Shown in pieces: positions 17,751-26,860 of a stretch of 64,000 bases of DNA (its first letter is position 1; the number at the start of each line of letters is the position of its first letter). Origin of the DNA: Paracoccaceae bacterium (GTDB lineage: Bacteria; Pseudomonadota; Alphaproteobacteria; Rhodobacterales; Rhodobacteraceae). The position numbers were made by a program, and so were the translations under genes. The notes under the pieces were generated by a model. That model searched no databases. It was not told the origin of the DNA and saw nothing but the letters and a program-made list of their open reading frames with translations. The stretch covers positions 1 through 64,000 of the forward strand of contig JALUYI010000035.1 of assembly GCA_027013095.1 (NCBI GenBank). Direction: 5' to 3'.

Positions 17751-17768
17751 AAACCCCAAGTGACGGGA

Positions 17769-18056
17769 TCAACTGTTGATGACGTCTTTCAGCGCCTTGG
17801 CGATGGTCACCTTGACCACACGGTCGGCCTCTTTCTTGAACTGCTCGCCTGTCGCTGGATTGCGCACCATCCGCTCGGGGCGATCACGGCACATGAATTT
17901 GCCCAGACCCGGCAGAGTGACCGCGCCTCCTGCGGCGACCTCTTTGGATACGATTGAGCTCAACGCTTCGAGGCACCGATTGGCAGAGGCCTTGTCGCTG
18001 CCTGTTGCCTCGGCCAGGGCTGCTACAAGCTGGGTCTTTGTCATTGGTTTTGTCAT
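17769..18056 (-). CDS. HU-family DNA-binding protein
   Basis: 95 residues, nucleoid-associated histone-like protein. The N-terminal helices (MTKTQLVAALAEATGSDKASANRCLEAL) and the beta-arm signature GLGKFMCRDRPERMVRNPATGEQFKKEA are clear; the arm normally inserts into the DNA minor groove. It has a cysteine in place of the usual residues at the arm start (KFMCRDR). It could be HU or IHF-like; the short N-terminus fits HU. Monocistronic, with its own terminator. Confidence 0.9.
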   Translation of the reverse strand: MTKPMTKTQLVAALAEATGSDKASANRCLEALSSIVSKEVAAGGAVTLPGLGKFMCRDRPERMVRNPATGEQFKKEADRVVKVTIAKALKDVINS

Positions 18057-18200
18057 GGTCTCGTTCCTGTTAGTTGTTATACGACCCCTTGAGGTTCATT
18101 GGCCGCATTTAACTAGATCATGCGGGGCGACTCAATCTTTTGTGGGGCAGTTTTTTCGGGTTTTTGCTGTTTTTTCTTGATTTCGGCCTAAATCCGCACC

Positions 18201-19682
18201 TCAGAGGAAGGCGGTTTCCTCAAAACTGCGCAATTTGCGCGAATGCAGGCGCTCCAAGGGCATCTCGCGCAGCGATTCCAGCGCCCGAATCCCGATCTGC
18301 AGGTGCTTTTTGACCTGCGTGCTGTAAAACTCGGTGGCCATGCCGGGGAGTTTTAGCTCACCGTGGAGCGGTTTATCGGACACGCAAAGCAGTGTGCCGT
18401 AAGGGACACGAAACCGAAAGCCGTTGGCGGCAATGGTCGCGCTTTCCATGTCAAGGGCGATGGCCCGGCTCTGGCTGAGGCGCTGCACCGGGCCGGACTG
18501 GTCACGCAATTCCCAATTTCGGTTGTCAATGGTGGCAACCGTGCCGGTGCGCATGATCTGCTTGAGGTCATAGCCGGAATATTGCGTCACATCCTCGACC
18601 GCGTGTTCCAACGCGATCTGTATCTCGGCCAGTGCCGGGACGGGCACCCAAACTGGCAGATCATCATCAAGCACGTGATCCTCGCGCAGATAGGCATGCG
18701 CCAGCACGAAATCGCCCAGATTTTGCGAATTGCGCAGCCCCGCGCAATGGCCCAGCATCAACCATGCGTGGGGACGCAGGACCGCAATATGATCGGTGGC
18801 GGTCTTGGCGTTGCTCGGCCCGACCCCGATGTTGACCAACGTGATGCCGTCGCCACCGGGGCGTTTCAGGTGAAAAGCCGGCATTTGCGGCGTCAAACCC
18901 GCATCGCTCACCTTGTCCCCCCGACCAAAGATCACGTTGCCCGGCGCGACAAACTGGGTATAGCCCGAGGCGGGGTCGGCCAGCGCGGCCTCGGCAAAGC
19001 GGGCGAATTCGTCCACATAGAATTTATAGTTGGTGAACAGGATGTGGCACTGGAAATGTTCCGGCTGTGTCGCCGTATAATGCGCCAGCCGCTTTAGCGA
19101 ATAATCCACGCGCTGCGCTGTGAACGGGGCCAGAGGGCCGACACAATCCTCGTCTCGGGTCAGAAATCCATTGACGATCTCGTCGTTCGTGGTGGCCAGA
19201 TCGGGCACGTCAAAGATATCCCGCAACGGAAAATCTGGGCTATCGCCGGTTCCCGCGGTGACCTCTGCGTCGTCTTTCAGGGCAAAATGAACCGGGATGG
19301 GTGTTTCGCTGGCCTTGACGATGACCGGAACCTGATGGTTGTCGAGCAAGAGCGAGATCTGCTGAATCAGGTAGTCCCGGAACAGATCGGGCCGGGTGAC
19401 GGTGGTGGCATAGGTTCCCGGCTCGGCGACATGGCCAAAGGACAGGCGGCTGTCCACATGGGCAAAACTGCTGGTGGTGATCTCGATTTCCGGATAGAAC
19501 GCCCGGTATCTGGCGGTCGGTGTGCCGCTTTTCAATACCGATTGAAAATTCTCGGTCAGAAACAGGGTTGCTTCGTCATAGAGGCGCTGCAATTCTGCAA
19601 CCGCAAGCTCGGCGGAGGTAAAGCTTTGGGCCGGTTGCGCTGCTGGGGTCAGCAGCGGGAGGCGCTGGCGTTCATGGCTCAT
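18201..19682 (-). CDS. amn: AMP nucleosidase
   Basis: 493 residues, normal for Amn (E. coli 484). Cleaves AMP to adenine and ribose-5-phosphate. The N-terminal Amn-specific domain (YPEIEITTSSFAHVDSRLSFGHVAEPG) is followed by a phosphorylase-like domain with VNIGVGPSNAKTATDHIAVLRPHAWLMLGHCAGLR and the C-terminal ALDMESATIAANGFRFRVPYGTLLCVSDKP. It overlaps ade by 4 bases, so adenine released by Amn can be deaminated by the partner enzyme. Confidence 0.94.
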   Translation of the reverse strand: MSHERQRLPLLTPAAQPAQSFTSAELAVAELQRLYDEATLFLTENFQSVLKSGTPTARYRAFYPEIEITTSSFAHVDSRLSFGHVAEPGTYATTVTRPDLFRDYLIQQISLLLDNHQVPVIVKASETPIPVHFALKDDAEVTAGTGDSPDFPLRDIFDVPDLATTNDEIVNGFLTRDEDCVGPLAPFTAQRVDYSLKRLAHYTATQPEHFQCHILFTNYKFYVDEFARFAEAALADPASGYTQFVAPGNVIFGRGDKVSDAGLTPQMPAFHLKRPGGDGITLVNIGVGPSNAKTATDHIAVLRPHAWLMLGHCAGLRNSQNLGDFVLAHAYLREDHVLDDDLPVWVPVPALAEIQIALEHAVEDVTQYSGYDLKQIMRTGTVATIDNRNWELRDQSGPVQRLSQSRAIALDMESATIAANGFRFRVPYGTLLCVSDKPLHGELKLPGMATEFYSTQVKKHLQIGIRALESLREMPLERLHSRKLRSFEETAFL

Positions 19683-21517
19683 GCGTCCACCTCATCGAAA
19701 AGGTCCACGACCTCAAAGCGGGTGACATCCACCAGCCCCTTGTCCGAAATCCTGAGTTCGGGAATGACCACCAGCGCCAGCAGGCTGTGCTGCATATAGC
19801 CGTTGTTGATTGTTGCCCCGCATTCTGCCATCGCCGCGACCATCTTGTCGGCGGCGGCGGCAACCTCGGCGGCGGGCGCATCCGACATCAGCCCGGCAAT
19901 CGGCAGGTTTACCAAGGCCAGTTCGCGCCCGTCCTTCCAGACGGTGATTCCGCCGCCGACCTCGCCCAGCCGGTTTGCCGCCAGCGCCATGTTTTCGCGG
20001 TCGGTGCCGACGACAATCATGTGGTGGCTATCATGGGCAACCGTGCTGGCCATCGCCATGCGCCCCTTGTAGTTGAATCCCGAGACAAAGGCATTGGTGA
20101 CATTTCCGGTGGCGCGATGACGCTCGACCAAGGCGATCTGGCAGATGTCTTGGGCTTCGTTTCCGGTGACCAGACCGTCAATCACCTCTAGATCCGCATG
20201 CAACAGCTTGGTTGGCGCCTGATTTTCCACCACTCCGATGACCTTGACTCGAGCGGTATTGGCCCCCTCGGGGGCGTGGATGGCAAAATCGGCTTTGGTC
20301 AGGGTCTTGCCCAGCTTGACCGTGTGGCGCGTGTCCTCGGGCCAGTCAAACGGGGCGCTCTCGATCTGCAGCACGCCGTTCATGGCAACCGTGCGTCCGC
20401 GCGCAATCACCCGGTTGATTGGCAGGGTTCGCAGATCGTCGGTCAGAATGACATCGGCCCGCCGTCCCGGGGTGATTGAGCCCAGCTCGCGCTCCAGCCC
20501 GAAATGGCAAGCGGTATTGATCGTTGCCATCTGCAGCGCAATCAACGGGTCCAACCCGCAGTCGATGGCGTGGCGCACAACCCGGTTCATATGCCCGTCA
20601 TTGACCAATGTGCCGGAATGGCAATCGTCCGTGCAGAGGATGAAGTTGCGCGGATCCAGCCCTTTTTCGGTGACGGCCGTGATCTGGCTTTTGACGTCAT
20701 ACCAGGCGCTGCCCAGACGCAGCATCGCGCGCATTCCCTGCCGGACCCGCGCGATGGCGTCGGCCTCCTGCGTGCCTTCGTGATCGTCGGCAGGTCCGCC
20801 GGCAACATAGGCGTGAAAATTCGGCCCGAGATCGGGGCTGGCATAATGCCCGCCAACGGTCTTGTTCGCGTTTTGGGTCGCGGCGATCTCGGCCAACATC
20901 TTTTCATCGCCACCGATCACCCCGGGAAAGTTCATCATTTCCCCAAGCCCGATGATTCCGGGCCAACTCATGGCCTCGGCAACATCCTCGGGGCCCAGCT
21001 CATGCCCGGTGGTTTCCAGCCCCGGCGCCGAGGGCGCACATGAGGGCATCTGCGTAAAGATATTGACAAGCTGCAACGCCGCATCGTCATGCATCAGACG
21101 CACACCGTAAAGGCCTAGAACATTGGCAATTTCATGTGGATCGGTAAACATGCTGGTGGTCCCGTGAGGGATCACCGCGCGGGCAAACTGTCCGGGTGTC
21201 AGCATCCCCGATTCGATATGCATATGCGCATCGCAAAGCCCGGGAATCGCATATTCGCCCTTGGCATCGAGAAGTTGCGTCTCTGGCCCGATGCAATGAC
21301 TGGCATCCGGTCCGCAATAGGCAAATCGCCCGTCCGCGATGGCCAGATCGCTGTTTGGCAGCACCTCGCGAGAGTGAACATTCACCCATTGGCAGTTTCT
21401 GATCACCAGATCGGCCGGGCTTCGGCCTGCGGCAACAGCAACCAAACGAGCGGCCGAGTCTGGCCATGACTTGAGCGGGGGGGGCGTTTCTTGTTTTTCC
21501 ATGTCCAAAGGTGACAT
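19679..21517 (-). CDS. ade: adenine deaminase
   Basis: 612 residues, an amidohydrolase converting adenine to hypoxanthine and ammonia. The metal-binding motif GLCDAHMHIESGMLTPGQFA and TDPHEIANVLG are present, later CTDDCHSGTLVNDGHMNR and the C-terminal Ade domain HDSHHMIVVGTDRENMALAANRLGE with GGGITVWKDG. ATG 21517 was chosen; ATG 21502 is an alternative. First gene of an ade-amn operon with palindromes 14-37 bases upstream. Confidence 0.94.
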   Translation of the reverse strand: MSPLDMEKQETPPPLKSWPDSAARLVAVAAGRSPADLVIRNCQWVNVHSREVLPNSDLAIADGRFAYCGPDASHCIGPETQLLDAKGEYAIPGLCDAHMHIESGMLTPGQFARAVIPHGTTSMFTDPHEIANVLGLYGVRLMHDDAALQLVNIFTQMPSCAPSAPGLETTGHELGPEDVAEAMSWPGIIGLGEMMNFPGVIGGDEKMLAEIAATQNANKTVGGHYASPDLGPNFHAYVAGGPADDHEGTQEADAIARVRQGMRAMLRLGSAWYDVKSQITAVTEKGLDPRNFILCTDDCHSGTLVNDGHMNRVVRHAIDCGLDPLIALQMATINTACHFGLERELGSITPGRRADVILTDDLRTLPINRVIARGRTVAMNGVLQIESAPFDWPEDTRHTVKLGKTLTKADFAIHAPEGANTARVKVIGVVENQAPTKLLHADLEVIDGLVTGNEAQDICQIALVERHRATGNVTNAFVSGFNYKGRMAMASTVAHDSHHMIVVGTDRENMALAANRLGEVGGGITVWKDGRELALVNLPIAGLMSDAPAAEVAAAADKMVAAMAECGATINNGYMQHSLLALVVIPELRISDKGLVDVTRFEVVDLFDEVDA

Positions 21518-21530
21518 GCCCGCGAGCGAC

Positions 21531-21554
21531 GTTCAACCCTTGAACATGTGTTCA
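21531..21554. promoter_or_regulatory. overlapping palindromes upstream of ade
   Basis: GTTCAA-CCC-TTGAAC (21531-21545) overlaps TGAACA-TG-TGTTCA (21541-21554). Both are perfect inverted repeats and lie just before ade. They look like an operator for a dimeric regulator of the purine-salvage operon. No regulator gene is adjacent. Confidence 0.45.
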
Positions 21555-21734
21555 TCGCGGCCATCGCGCAGATTTTCTGCCCGCCGAAAATTTTCCCATA
21601 AATCCAGATTGGCGCTGGATCGGTTACCTTTTCTAAACCTCTATCGTTTTAACCTCGGGTTGAACCTGTTGGCAGGGGATTGCGGGGAATTCTCGCGCTC
21701 CGCGCGCTCGACCCGATGGTGGTCAGTGCCTTTG

Positions 21735-22496
21735 ATGAGAAATGGAAACTGGACGGTGAAAGAAATTCGCCTGCCCGCCTGGGCCTTAGCACTGGCAATA
21801 ACATGGGTCGCTGCGGCTCTTGCGTTCGGTCCCGCCGTTGCCGAATCGCGGCACTCGGGGGCCGACGCGTGCGATATTGCGGCCCGCTATGCGGCAGGGA
21901 TGACGGGGGTTCCCCTTGGCGTGCTGAAGGCCCTGTCCCGAACCGAGACGGGGCGAAAAATTGACGGCCAATTCAGGCCGTGGGCATGGACCGTGAACAT
22001 GGAGGGCAAAGGGCGGTGGTTCCCCGACCGCAAAAGTGCGCTGACCTTCGCGAAAAAGAACTATGACCGGGGCGCACGCAGTTTTGATGTCGGCTGCTTT
22101 CAGATCAACTTCAAATGGCACGGCAGGAATTTTTCCACGCTGAACCAGATGTTCGAGCCGCGGATTAATGCTCTTTATGCGGCGCGTTTCCTGCAAAAGC
22201 TGTATCAGAACAAGCACGATTGGGCCGCAGCGGCGGGGGCGTATCATTCCAAGACGCCGCGCTATGCGAAACGCTACATGCGCCGGTTTGCCGACCTGTG
22301 GAAGGAAGCAGAACCGGGGCATCGCCCGATCGAGACTGCAGCGGCCGAACCCCAGCCCAAGGCCCGGAGGCCGAACCGTTATCCGTTTTTCGTGGTTGCA
22401 GCCGACTCCGAGCGATCTGCTGGGTCTCTGGTTGCCTTGTCGGTTGCACATGGAACATCGGCGCTCATTACGCCTCTGAGGGGGTCGTTGTTCTGA
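21735..22496 (+). CDS. lytic transglycosylase (SLT domain), flagellar locus
   Basis: 253 residues from ATG 21735. A membrane/signal segment (LPAWALALAITWVAAALAFGPAVA) precedes an SLT-type domain: GVPLGVLKALSRTETGR with the catalytic glutamate in SRTETG, DVGCFQINFKWHG, FEPRINALYAARFLQKLY and AAAGAYHSKTP. It cuts peptidoglycan glycan strands in the periplasm. Two bases separate it from flhA, so it probably opens the wall for the flagellar rod. The C-terminal tail (from about residue 195) has no recognisable domain. Confidence 0.82.
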   Translation: MRNGNWTVKEIRLPAWALALAITWVAAALAFGPAVAESRHSGADACDIAARYAAGMTGVPLGVLKALSRTETGRKIDGQFRPWAWTVNMEGKGRWFPDRKSALTFAKKNYDRGARSFDVGCFQINFKWHGRNFSTLNQMFEPRINALYAARFLQKLYQNKHDWAAAAGAYHSKTPRYAKRYMRRFADLWKEAEPGHRPIETAAAEPQPKARRPNRYPFFVVAADSERSAGSLVALSVAHGTSALITPLRGSLF

Positions 22497-22498
22497 TC

Positions 22499-24583
22499 AT
22501 GGTGACGCCGCAGCGCAGTACGATCGCCGGGATTTTCCAGCCGACAATTTTGCTGGCGATGGCGTTGATGGCGGTCATTGTGATGATGGTATTGCCGATG
22601 CCGGCCTGGGTTCTCGACATTGGCCTTGCGACATCGTTTGCGCTGGCAATTCTCATTTTCACCCTGACCCTGTTCATCGAGCGCCCACTGGATTTTTCGG
22701 CGTTTCCAACGGTCCTTCTGGCGTCCCTGATGTTGCGCCTTTCGCTAAATGTTTCATCGACCAAGCTGATCATCGGGCAGGGGCACAAGGGCCCAGGGGC
22801 GGCGGGCCATGTCATTGAAGGGTTTGCAAAATTCGTGATGGGGGGCAGTGTTCTTCTTGGCCTTGTGGTGTTCGGCGTGTTGCTGATTGTCAATTTCATG
22901 GTGATCACCAAGGGTGCGGCACGAATGGCCGAGGTGGGCGCGCGCTTTGCCCTTGACGGGATGCCGGGCAAGCAGCTTGCGATCGACAGTGACATGGCTG
23001 CGGGGGCGATTGATCACGAAGAGGCCAAGCGCCGGCGCGAGACCGAACTGGCAGAGACGACGTTTTTCGGCTCGCTCGACGGGGCCTCGAAATTCGTCAA
23101 GGGCGATGCGGTTGCCGGTTTGTTGATCACCATGCTGAATCTCGTCATGGGGTTGATCATCGGAGTTTTTCTGCACGGCATGCCTTTGTCCAAGGCCTTG
23201 GAAACCTACTCGATCCTGACCGTTGGCGATGGACTTGTTTCACAAATCCCTGCGGTCATTATCTCGATTGCCTCGGCGTTACTGTTGTCGCGTGGCGGCA
23301 CTACGGGCGCGGCGGACAAGGCATTGTTCCAGCAGTTTGGTCGCCACCCCAGCGCCTTGATTGCGGTTGGCATCCTGATGTTTCTTTTTGCCCTGGTTCC
23401 GGGGATGCCGTTTGTTCCATTTCTTGTCGGCGCGATTCTGTTAACGGGTTTCGGGTTTTTCCAGCACCGGAAAATCCGCATGCAACCTATTGTAGAAGAG
23501 GCGGTGATTGACGCTGCGCCGCAGGAAAAATCCATGGGCGATCGCATGGAGCTAGATGAAATACATGTCGAATTCGCCTCTGACCTCGTCTCCATGGCGA
23601 TGGATCCGGCAACCGGTCTGGACGCCCGCATCGAAAACATGCGCAACCACGTGGCAAAGGTTTATGGCTTGATCATGCCGGAAATCAGGCTGACGGATAA
23701 CCCGGGGCTGACGGAAGGGACCTATTCGATCCGCGTCCAAGGGGTTGAGCAGGCGCGCGACAAACTGGAGCCGGGCAAGGTGCTGGTCCTCCTGAATGAG
23801 GGGGAAAATGCCCCCTCTGGAGATGGTCTGGTGCGCGAGCCCGTTTATGGGGCGGCGGCGCGCTGGGTCTCCGAGGCCGAGCGAGAGAGTGAGGTTCTGT
23901 CCGGGCTGACGGTTGTTTCTCCTCCCGAGGTTTTGGCAACGCATTTGCTGGAGGTGGTCAAGAGAAATTTCGCGCGCCTTCTGAATTACCGCAGCTTAAA
24001 GAAAATTCTAGACGAATTTGTCAATATTTCCGATCCCGCCCGTGCCGAGATGAACCAGCGAATGCTGGACGAGATGATCCCTGAAAAAGTTCCGTTCGAA
24101 ATGTTGCAAGGCGTCCTGCGGATGCTGTTGGAGGAAGAGGTCTCGATCCGGAACCTGCCGCTTATTCTGGATTCGATCGCCGAGGCGCGCGGACGATATG
24201 GCAACCTTGAGGAAATCGTTGAATTTGTGCGCCAGAGACTGGGGTTTCAGATTGTCGCCGAGCTAAAGCGCGAAGACGGGACCCTGCCGCTGATTCAACT
24301 GGCCCCGGAATGGGAGGAGATTTTCCAGAAATACGCATTGCCAAACGAATCGGGAATTCCCGAGATTGCTCTTCCGCCAACCGATTTCAATCGGTTGGCT
24401 ACCGCCATTGCCGACAATCTGTCCAGTGCTGCACAAAACGGTATTTTTCCGGCGGTTGTGGCCTCGGCGCGCCGACGCAAATTCGTGCGAACGGTGCTGC
24501 AGGCAAAGGGTGTCCATGCGCCGGTTTTTTCTTTTGACGAGATCGGATTGACGGCCAAACCGTCCTTGGTCGGCGTTGCATGA
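22499..24583 (+). CDS. flhA: flagellar export gate protein FlhA
   Basis: 694 residues from ATG 22499; E. coli FlhA has 692. The N-terminal part has eight membrane segments and the FHIPEP signature region RLSLNVSSTKLIIGQGHKG...GFAKFVMGG; the cytoplasmic loop contains GMPGKQLAIDSDMAAGAIDHEEAKRRR. The C-terminal domain binds export chaperones. Part of the flagellar type III export gate with FliR and FlhB downstream. A longer upstream reading overlapping the transglycosylase is unsupported. Confidence 0.96.
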   Translation: MVTPQRSTIAGIFQPTILLAMALMAVIVMMVLPMPAWVLDIGLATSFALAILIFTLTLFIERPLDFSAFPTVLLASLMLRLSLNVSSTKLIIGQGHKGPGAAGHVIEGFAKFVMGGSVLLGLVVFGVLLIVNFMVITKGAARMAEVGARFALDGMPGKQLAIDSDMAAGAIDHEEAKRRRETELAETTFFGSLDGASKFVKGDAVAGLLITMLNLVMGLIIGVFLHGMPLSKALETYSILTVGDGLVSQIPAVIISIASALLLSRGGTTGAADKALFQQFGRHPSALIAVGILMFLFALVPGMPFVPFLVGAILLTGFGFFQHRKIRMQPIVEEAVIDAAPQEKSMGDRMELDEIHVEFASDLVSMAMDPATGLDARIENMRNHVAKVYGLIMPEIRLTDNPGLTEGTYSIRVQGVEQARDKLEPGKVLVLLNEGENAPSGDGLVREPVYGAAARWVSEAERESEVLSGLTVVSPPEVLATHLLEVVKRNFARLLNYRSLKKILDEFVNISDPARAEMNQRMLDEMIPEKVPFEMLQGVLRMLLEEEVSIRNLPLILDSIAEARGRYGNLEEIVEFVRQRLGFQIVAELKREDGTLPLIQLAPEWEEIFQKYALPNESGIPEIALPPTDFNRLATAIADNLSSAAQNGIFPAVVASARRRKFVRTVLQAKGVHAPVFSFDEIGLTAKPSLVGVA

Positions 24584-25362
24584 GCGTCGCTGCCGGGATC
24601 GAGCCCCTGTTGCAGATTGTGCAATCCGATGTTCTGGTAGCGTTTGCCATTTTTCTACGGGTCGGAGCGGCAATGGCCTTGATGCCCGGATTCGGCGAAA
24701 GGACCATCCCCGTCCGGGTCAGGTTGGTCACCGCGATCATGTTTACGCTGGTGGTTTTGCCACTTGTCCAATCCGCCCCGTGGTTTCCACATGGCGTGCT
24801 GTCTCCCTCGGCCTATTTCGCCGAAATTGTCGTGGGCTTGTTGTTGGGGATATTTTTTCGATTGTTTGTCAATGCCTTGCAAATTGCGGGAACAATTGCA
24901 GCACAGGCGACATCATTGTCCCAAATTTTCGGCGGCGGCGCGACCCCGGACCCGATGCCGTCCTTTGGCGCGCTTTTTGTCATTGGCGGACTGGCTCTGG
25001 CGATGATGAGCGGTCTGCATGTAAAGCTGGCGCTGGCACTCTCGCAATCCTACCAAGTCTTGAAGTTTGGGGTGCTTCCGGCCCCTGGAGAGGTCGCAAG
25101 CTGGGGTATTGGAAACGTATCCCACACGTTTTCAATGGCGTTTAGTCTGGCAGCGCCGTTCGTTCTGGCCTCTACCGTATATAACGTCGCGATCGGGGTT
25201 ATAAACAAGGCGATGCCGCAGCTTCTGGTTGCTTTTATCGGCGCCCCTGCAATCACTCTTGGTGGTCTGATCCTTTTGGCGATTGCGACTCCGCTTATTC
25301 TGGTTTCATGGCTTGCAAGGTTTGACGCCGGACTTGCGAATTTTCCCGGAGTATCGTGGTGA
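24580..25362 (+). CDS. fliR: flagellar export protein FliR
   Basis: 260 residues, six hydrophobic segments. FliR landmarks: FLRVGAAMALMPGFGERTIPVRVR, YFAEIVVGLLLGIFFRLFVNALQIAG, and the C-terminal LPQ-like NKAMPQLLVAFIGAPAITLGGLILL. Start ATG overlaps the flhA stop by four bases (ATGA). It forms the export pore with FliP and FliQ, which are not in this window. Confidence 0.95.
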   Translation: MSVAAGIEPLLQIVQSDVLVAFAIFLRVGAAMALMPGFGERTIPVRVRLVTAIMFTLVVLPLVQSAPWFPHGVLSPSAYFAEIVVGLLLGIFFRLFVNALQIAGTIAAQATSLSQIFGGGATPDPMPSFGALFVIGGLALAMMSGLHVKLALALSQSYQVLKFGVLPAPGEVASWGIGNVSHTFSMAFSLAAPFVLASTVYNVAIGVINKAMPQLLVAFIGAPAITLGGLILLAIATPLILVSWLARFDAGLANFPGVSW

Positions 25363-26453
25363 GCGCCCAAGGTGAATCTGAAGGTGGCGAGAAGTCTCAT
25401 GAACCGACGCAAAAGCGTCTGCAGGATGCGCGCAAGAAAGGTGATATTGCCCGATCCACAGATATTTCGACGGCGGCAATTTATCTGGGTTTCATCTTGT
25501 CTTTGATCCTGTTTGGTAAGGATATGCGACAAAACCTCGGGGCGGGCCTGTCCTATTTTCTGTCCCGCCCCGAGACGATCTCGCAGGTGCTCTTTGCCCC
25601 CGGCGGGCAGGTCGTGCTGGGCTCGGCCCTTGTGAAGATCGTAACGCAATCGGCCCCGATGTTCATTTTGCCGGCCCTGTTCGTCCTGCTCGCGGTTTTG
25701 GCCCAGCGCGCCTTTGTTTTTGCGCCGACAAAAATAGCGCCAAAGCTTTCGAGGATTTCACCGATATCGGCGCTGAAGAACAAGTTTGGCCTGAACGGCT
25801 TGTTCGAGTTTGCAAAAAGTCTGGTCAAACTTATGATCGTGTCAATCGGCGCCGGAGTATTCTTTCAGCAAAATCTGGACACCATGGTCGGGAGCATCCG
25901 CGGCGAAGCCACCGCCGTGATTGGCCTGATCGGGGAAAAACTGGTCGGGTTTTTGTGGTTTGTTCTGGCCCTTTCGGTTGCCATCGCCGGGCTTGACTAT
26001 CTTTGGCAGGTCTTTGCGCAGAGGCGCAAACTCATGATGACGCGTAAGGAGGTCACTGATGAGGCCAAGGAAAGCGAGGGGGATCCGCATCTGAAACAGA
26101 CCCGCCGGCAACGCGGGATGGACATTGCGACCGGGCAAATGATCTCGGATGTTCCCGGCGCCGATGTTGTCATTGTCAATCCCGAACACTATGCGGTTGC
26201 CCTGAAGTGGAACCGCGACAGCGCCGCCGCGCCGATCTGCATAGCCAAGGGCGTTGATGAAATTGCGGCGCGAATCCGTGAGGTCGCAAACCGCGCCGGG
26301 GTTCCGATCCACCGTGATCCACCGACGGCGCGTGCGATTTTTGCCGATGTGGATGTCGGCGACGAAATACATGCAGACCACTACAAGGCCGTTGCCGCGG
26401 CCATTCGTTACGCCGAAAAAATACGTAACCTGAGAGGAGCGCGGCGGGTTTGA
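25359..26453 (+). CDS. flhB: flagellar export switch protein FlhB
   Basis: 364 residues. Four membrane helices in the first 210 residues, the N-terminal EKSHEPTQKRLQDARKKGDIARS is characteristic. The cytoplasmic domain should carry the autocleavage site NPTH; here it is NPEH (N274-H277, in VIVNPEHYAVALKW). Cleavage occurs between N and P, so it may still work, but threonine is replaced. GTG 25359 or 25356 starts the gene, overlapping the fliR stop. Substrate-specificity switch of the export apparatus. Confidence 0.94.
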   Translation: MSAQGESEGGEKSHEPTQKRLQDARKKGDIARSTDISTAAIYLGFILSLILFGKDMRQNLGAGLSYFLSRPETISQVLFAPGGQVVLGSALVKIVTQSAPMFILPALFVLLAVLAQRAFVFAPTKIAPKLSRISPISALKNKFGLNGLFEFAKSLVKLMIVSIGAGVFFQQNLDTMVGSIRGEATAVIGLIGEKLVGFLWFVLALSVAIAGLDYLWQVFAQRRKLMMTRKEVTDEAKESEGDPHLKQTRRQRGMDIATGQMISDVPGADVVIVNPEHYAVALKWNRDSAAAPICIAKGVDEIAARIREVANRAGVPIHRDPPTARAIFADVDVGDEIHADHYKAVAAAIRYAEKIRNLRGARRV

Positions 26454-26839
26454 ACCGAATTGAAAAGCTGAAAAAACTTGCGCGCCTTTCGGAGCTGAAG
26501 GCCCGCCACGCGGTTGGCGACTTTCTTGTGGCGAGGTCAGCCTGTGACAAGATCTACCGCGAAATGGCGGGGTTGCAGCAGACCCCGGTGGCCGACACGG
26601 ACCCGGTGGATCATCTGGCGGTCGAGAGGTGGTTGCTCTGGCGCGCGCAAAAATTGGCAACTCTCACGCATGAGGCGGAACAGGCGGGGCAAGCTGCAGA
26701 AAAGGCGCGGGCGGTTGCCGCGATGATGGAGGGTCGGCGCGATACGGTTTTTCGCATGTTGGATATGGCGCAGAAAGAGCGGAAAAAAGATGCCGAAAAG
26801 CAGCGTGAAACCCAACTGGCCCGGGGCGATTTCGGATAG
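26450..26839 (+). CDS. small charged coiled-coil protein, flagellar operon (FliJ-like candidate)
   Basis: 129 residues, TTG start at 26450 overlapping the flhB stop (TTGA). It is almost entirely alpha-helical and charged, with alanine- and lysine/glutamate-rich stretches (EQAGQAAEKARAVAAMMEGR, AQKERKKDAEKQRETQ). No catalytic motif. Size, helical nature and last position in the operon resemble FliJ, the export chaperone-escort, but there is no sequence motif to prove it. Product of this kind is known downstream of flhB in related bacteria only as hypothetical protein, as far as I recall. Confidence 0.6.
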   Translation: MNRIEKLKKLARLSELKARHAVGDFLVARSACDKIYREMAGLQQTPVADTDPVDHLAVERWLLWRAQKLATLTHEAEQAGQAAEKARAVAAMMEGRRDTVFRMLDMAQKERKKDAEKQRETQLARGDFG

Positions 26840-26860
26840 GCGCAAAAGGCGGCCGGTCGG

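Larger units (their letters stand above)
17355..17768. other. 414-base intergenic region
   Basis: Lies between the ccdA-like gene and the HU gene, both leftward. It contains the tandem repeat near 17390, a terminator at 17573-17609, and a palindrome at 17726-17750. No ORF with convincing start and codon usage was found. The promoter of the ccdA operon should lie in its left part. Confidence 0.6.
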
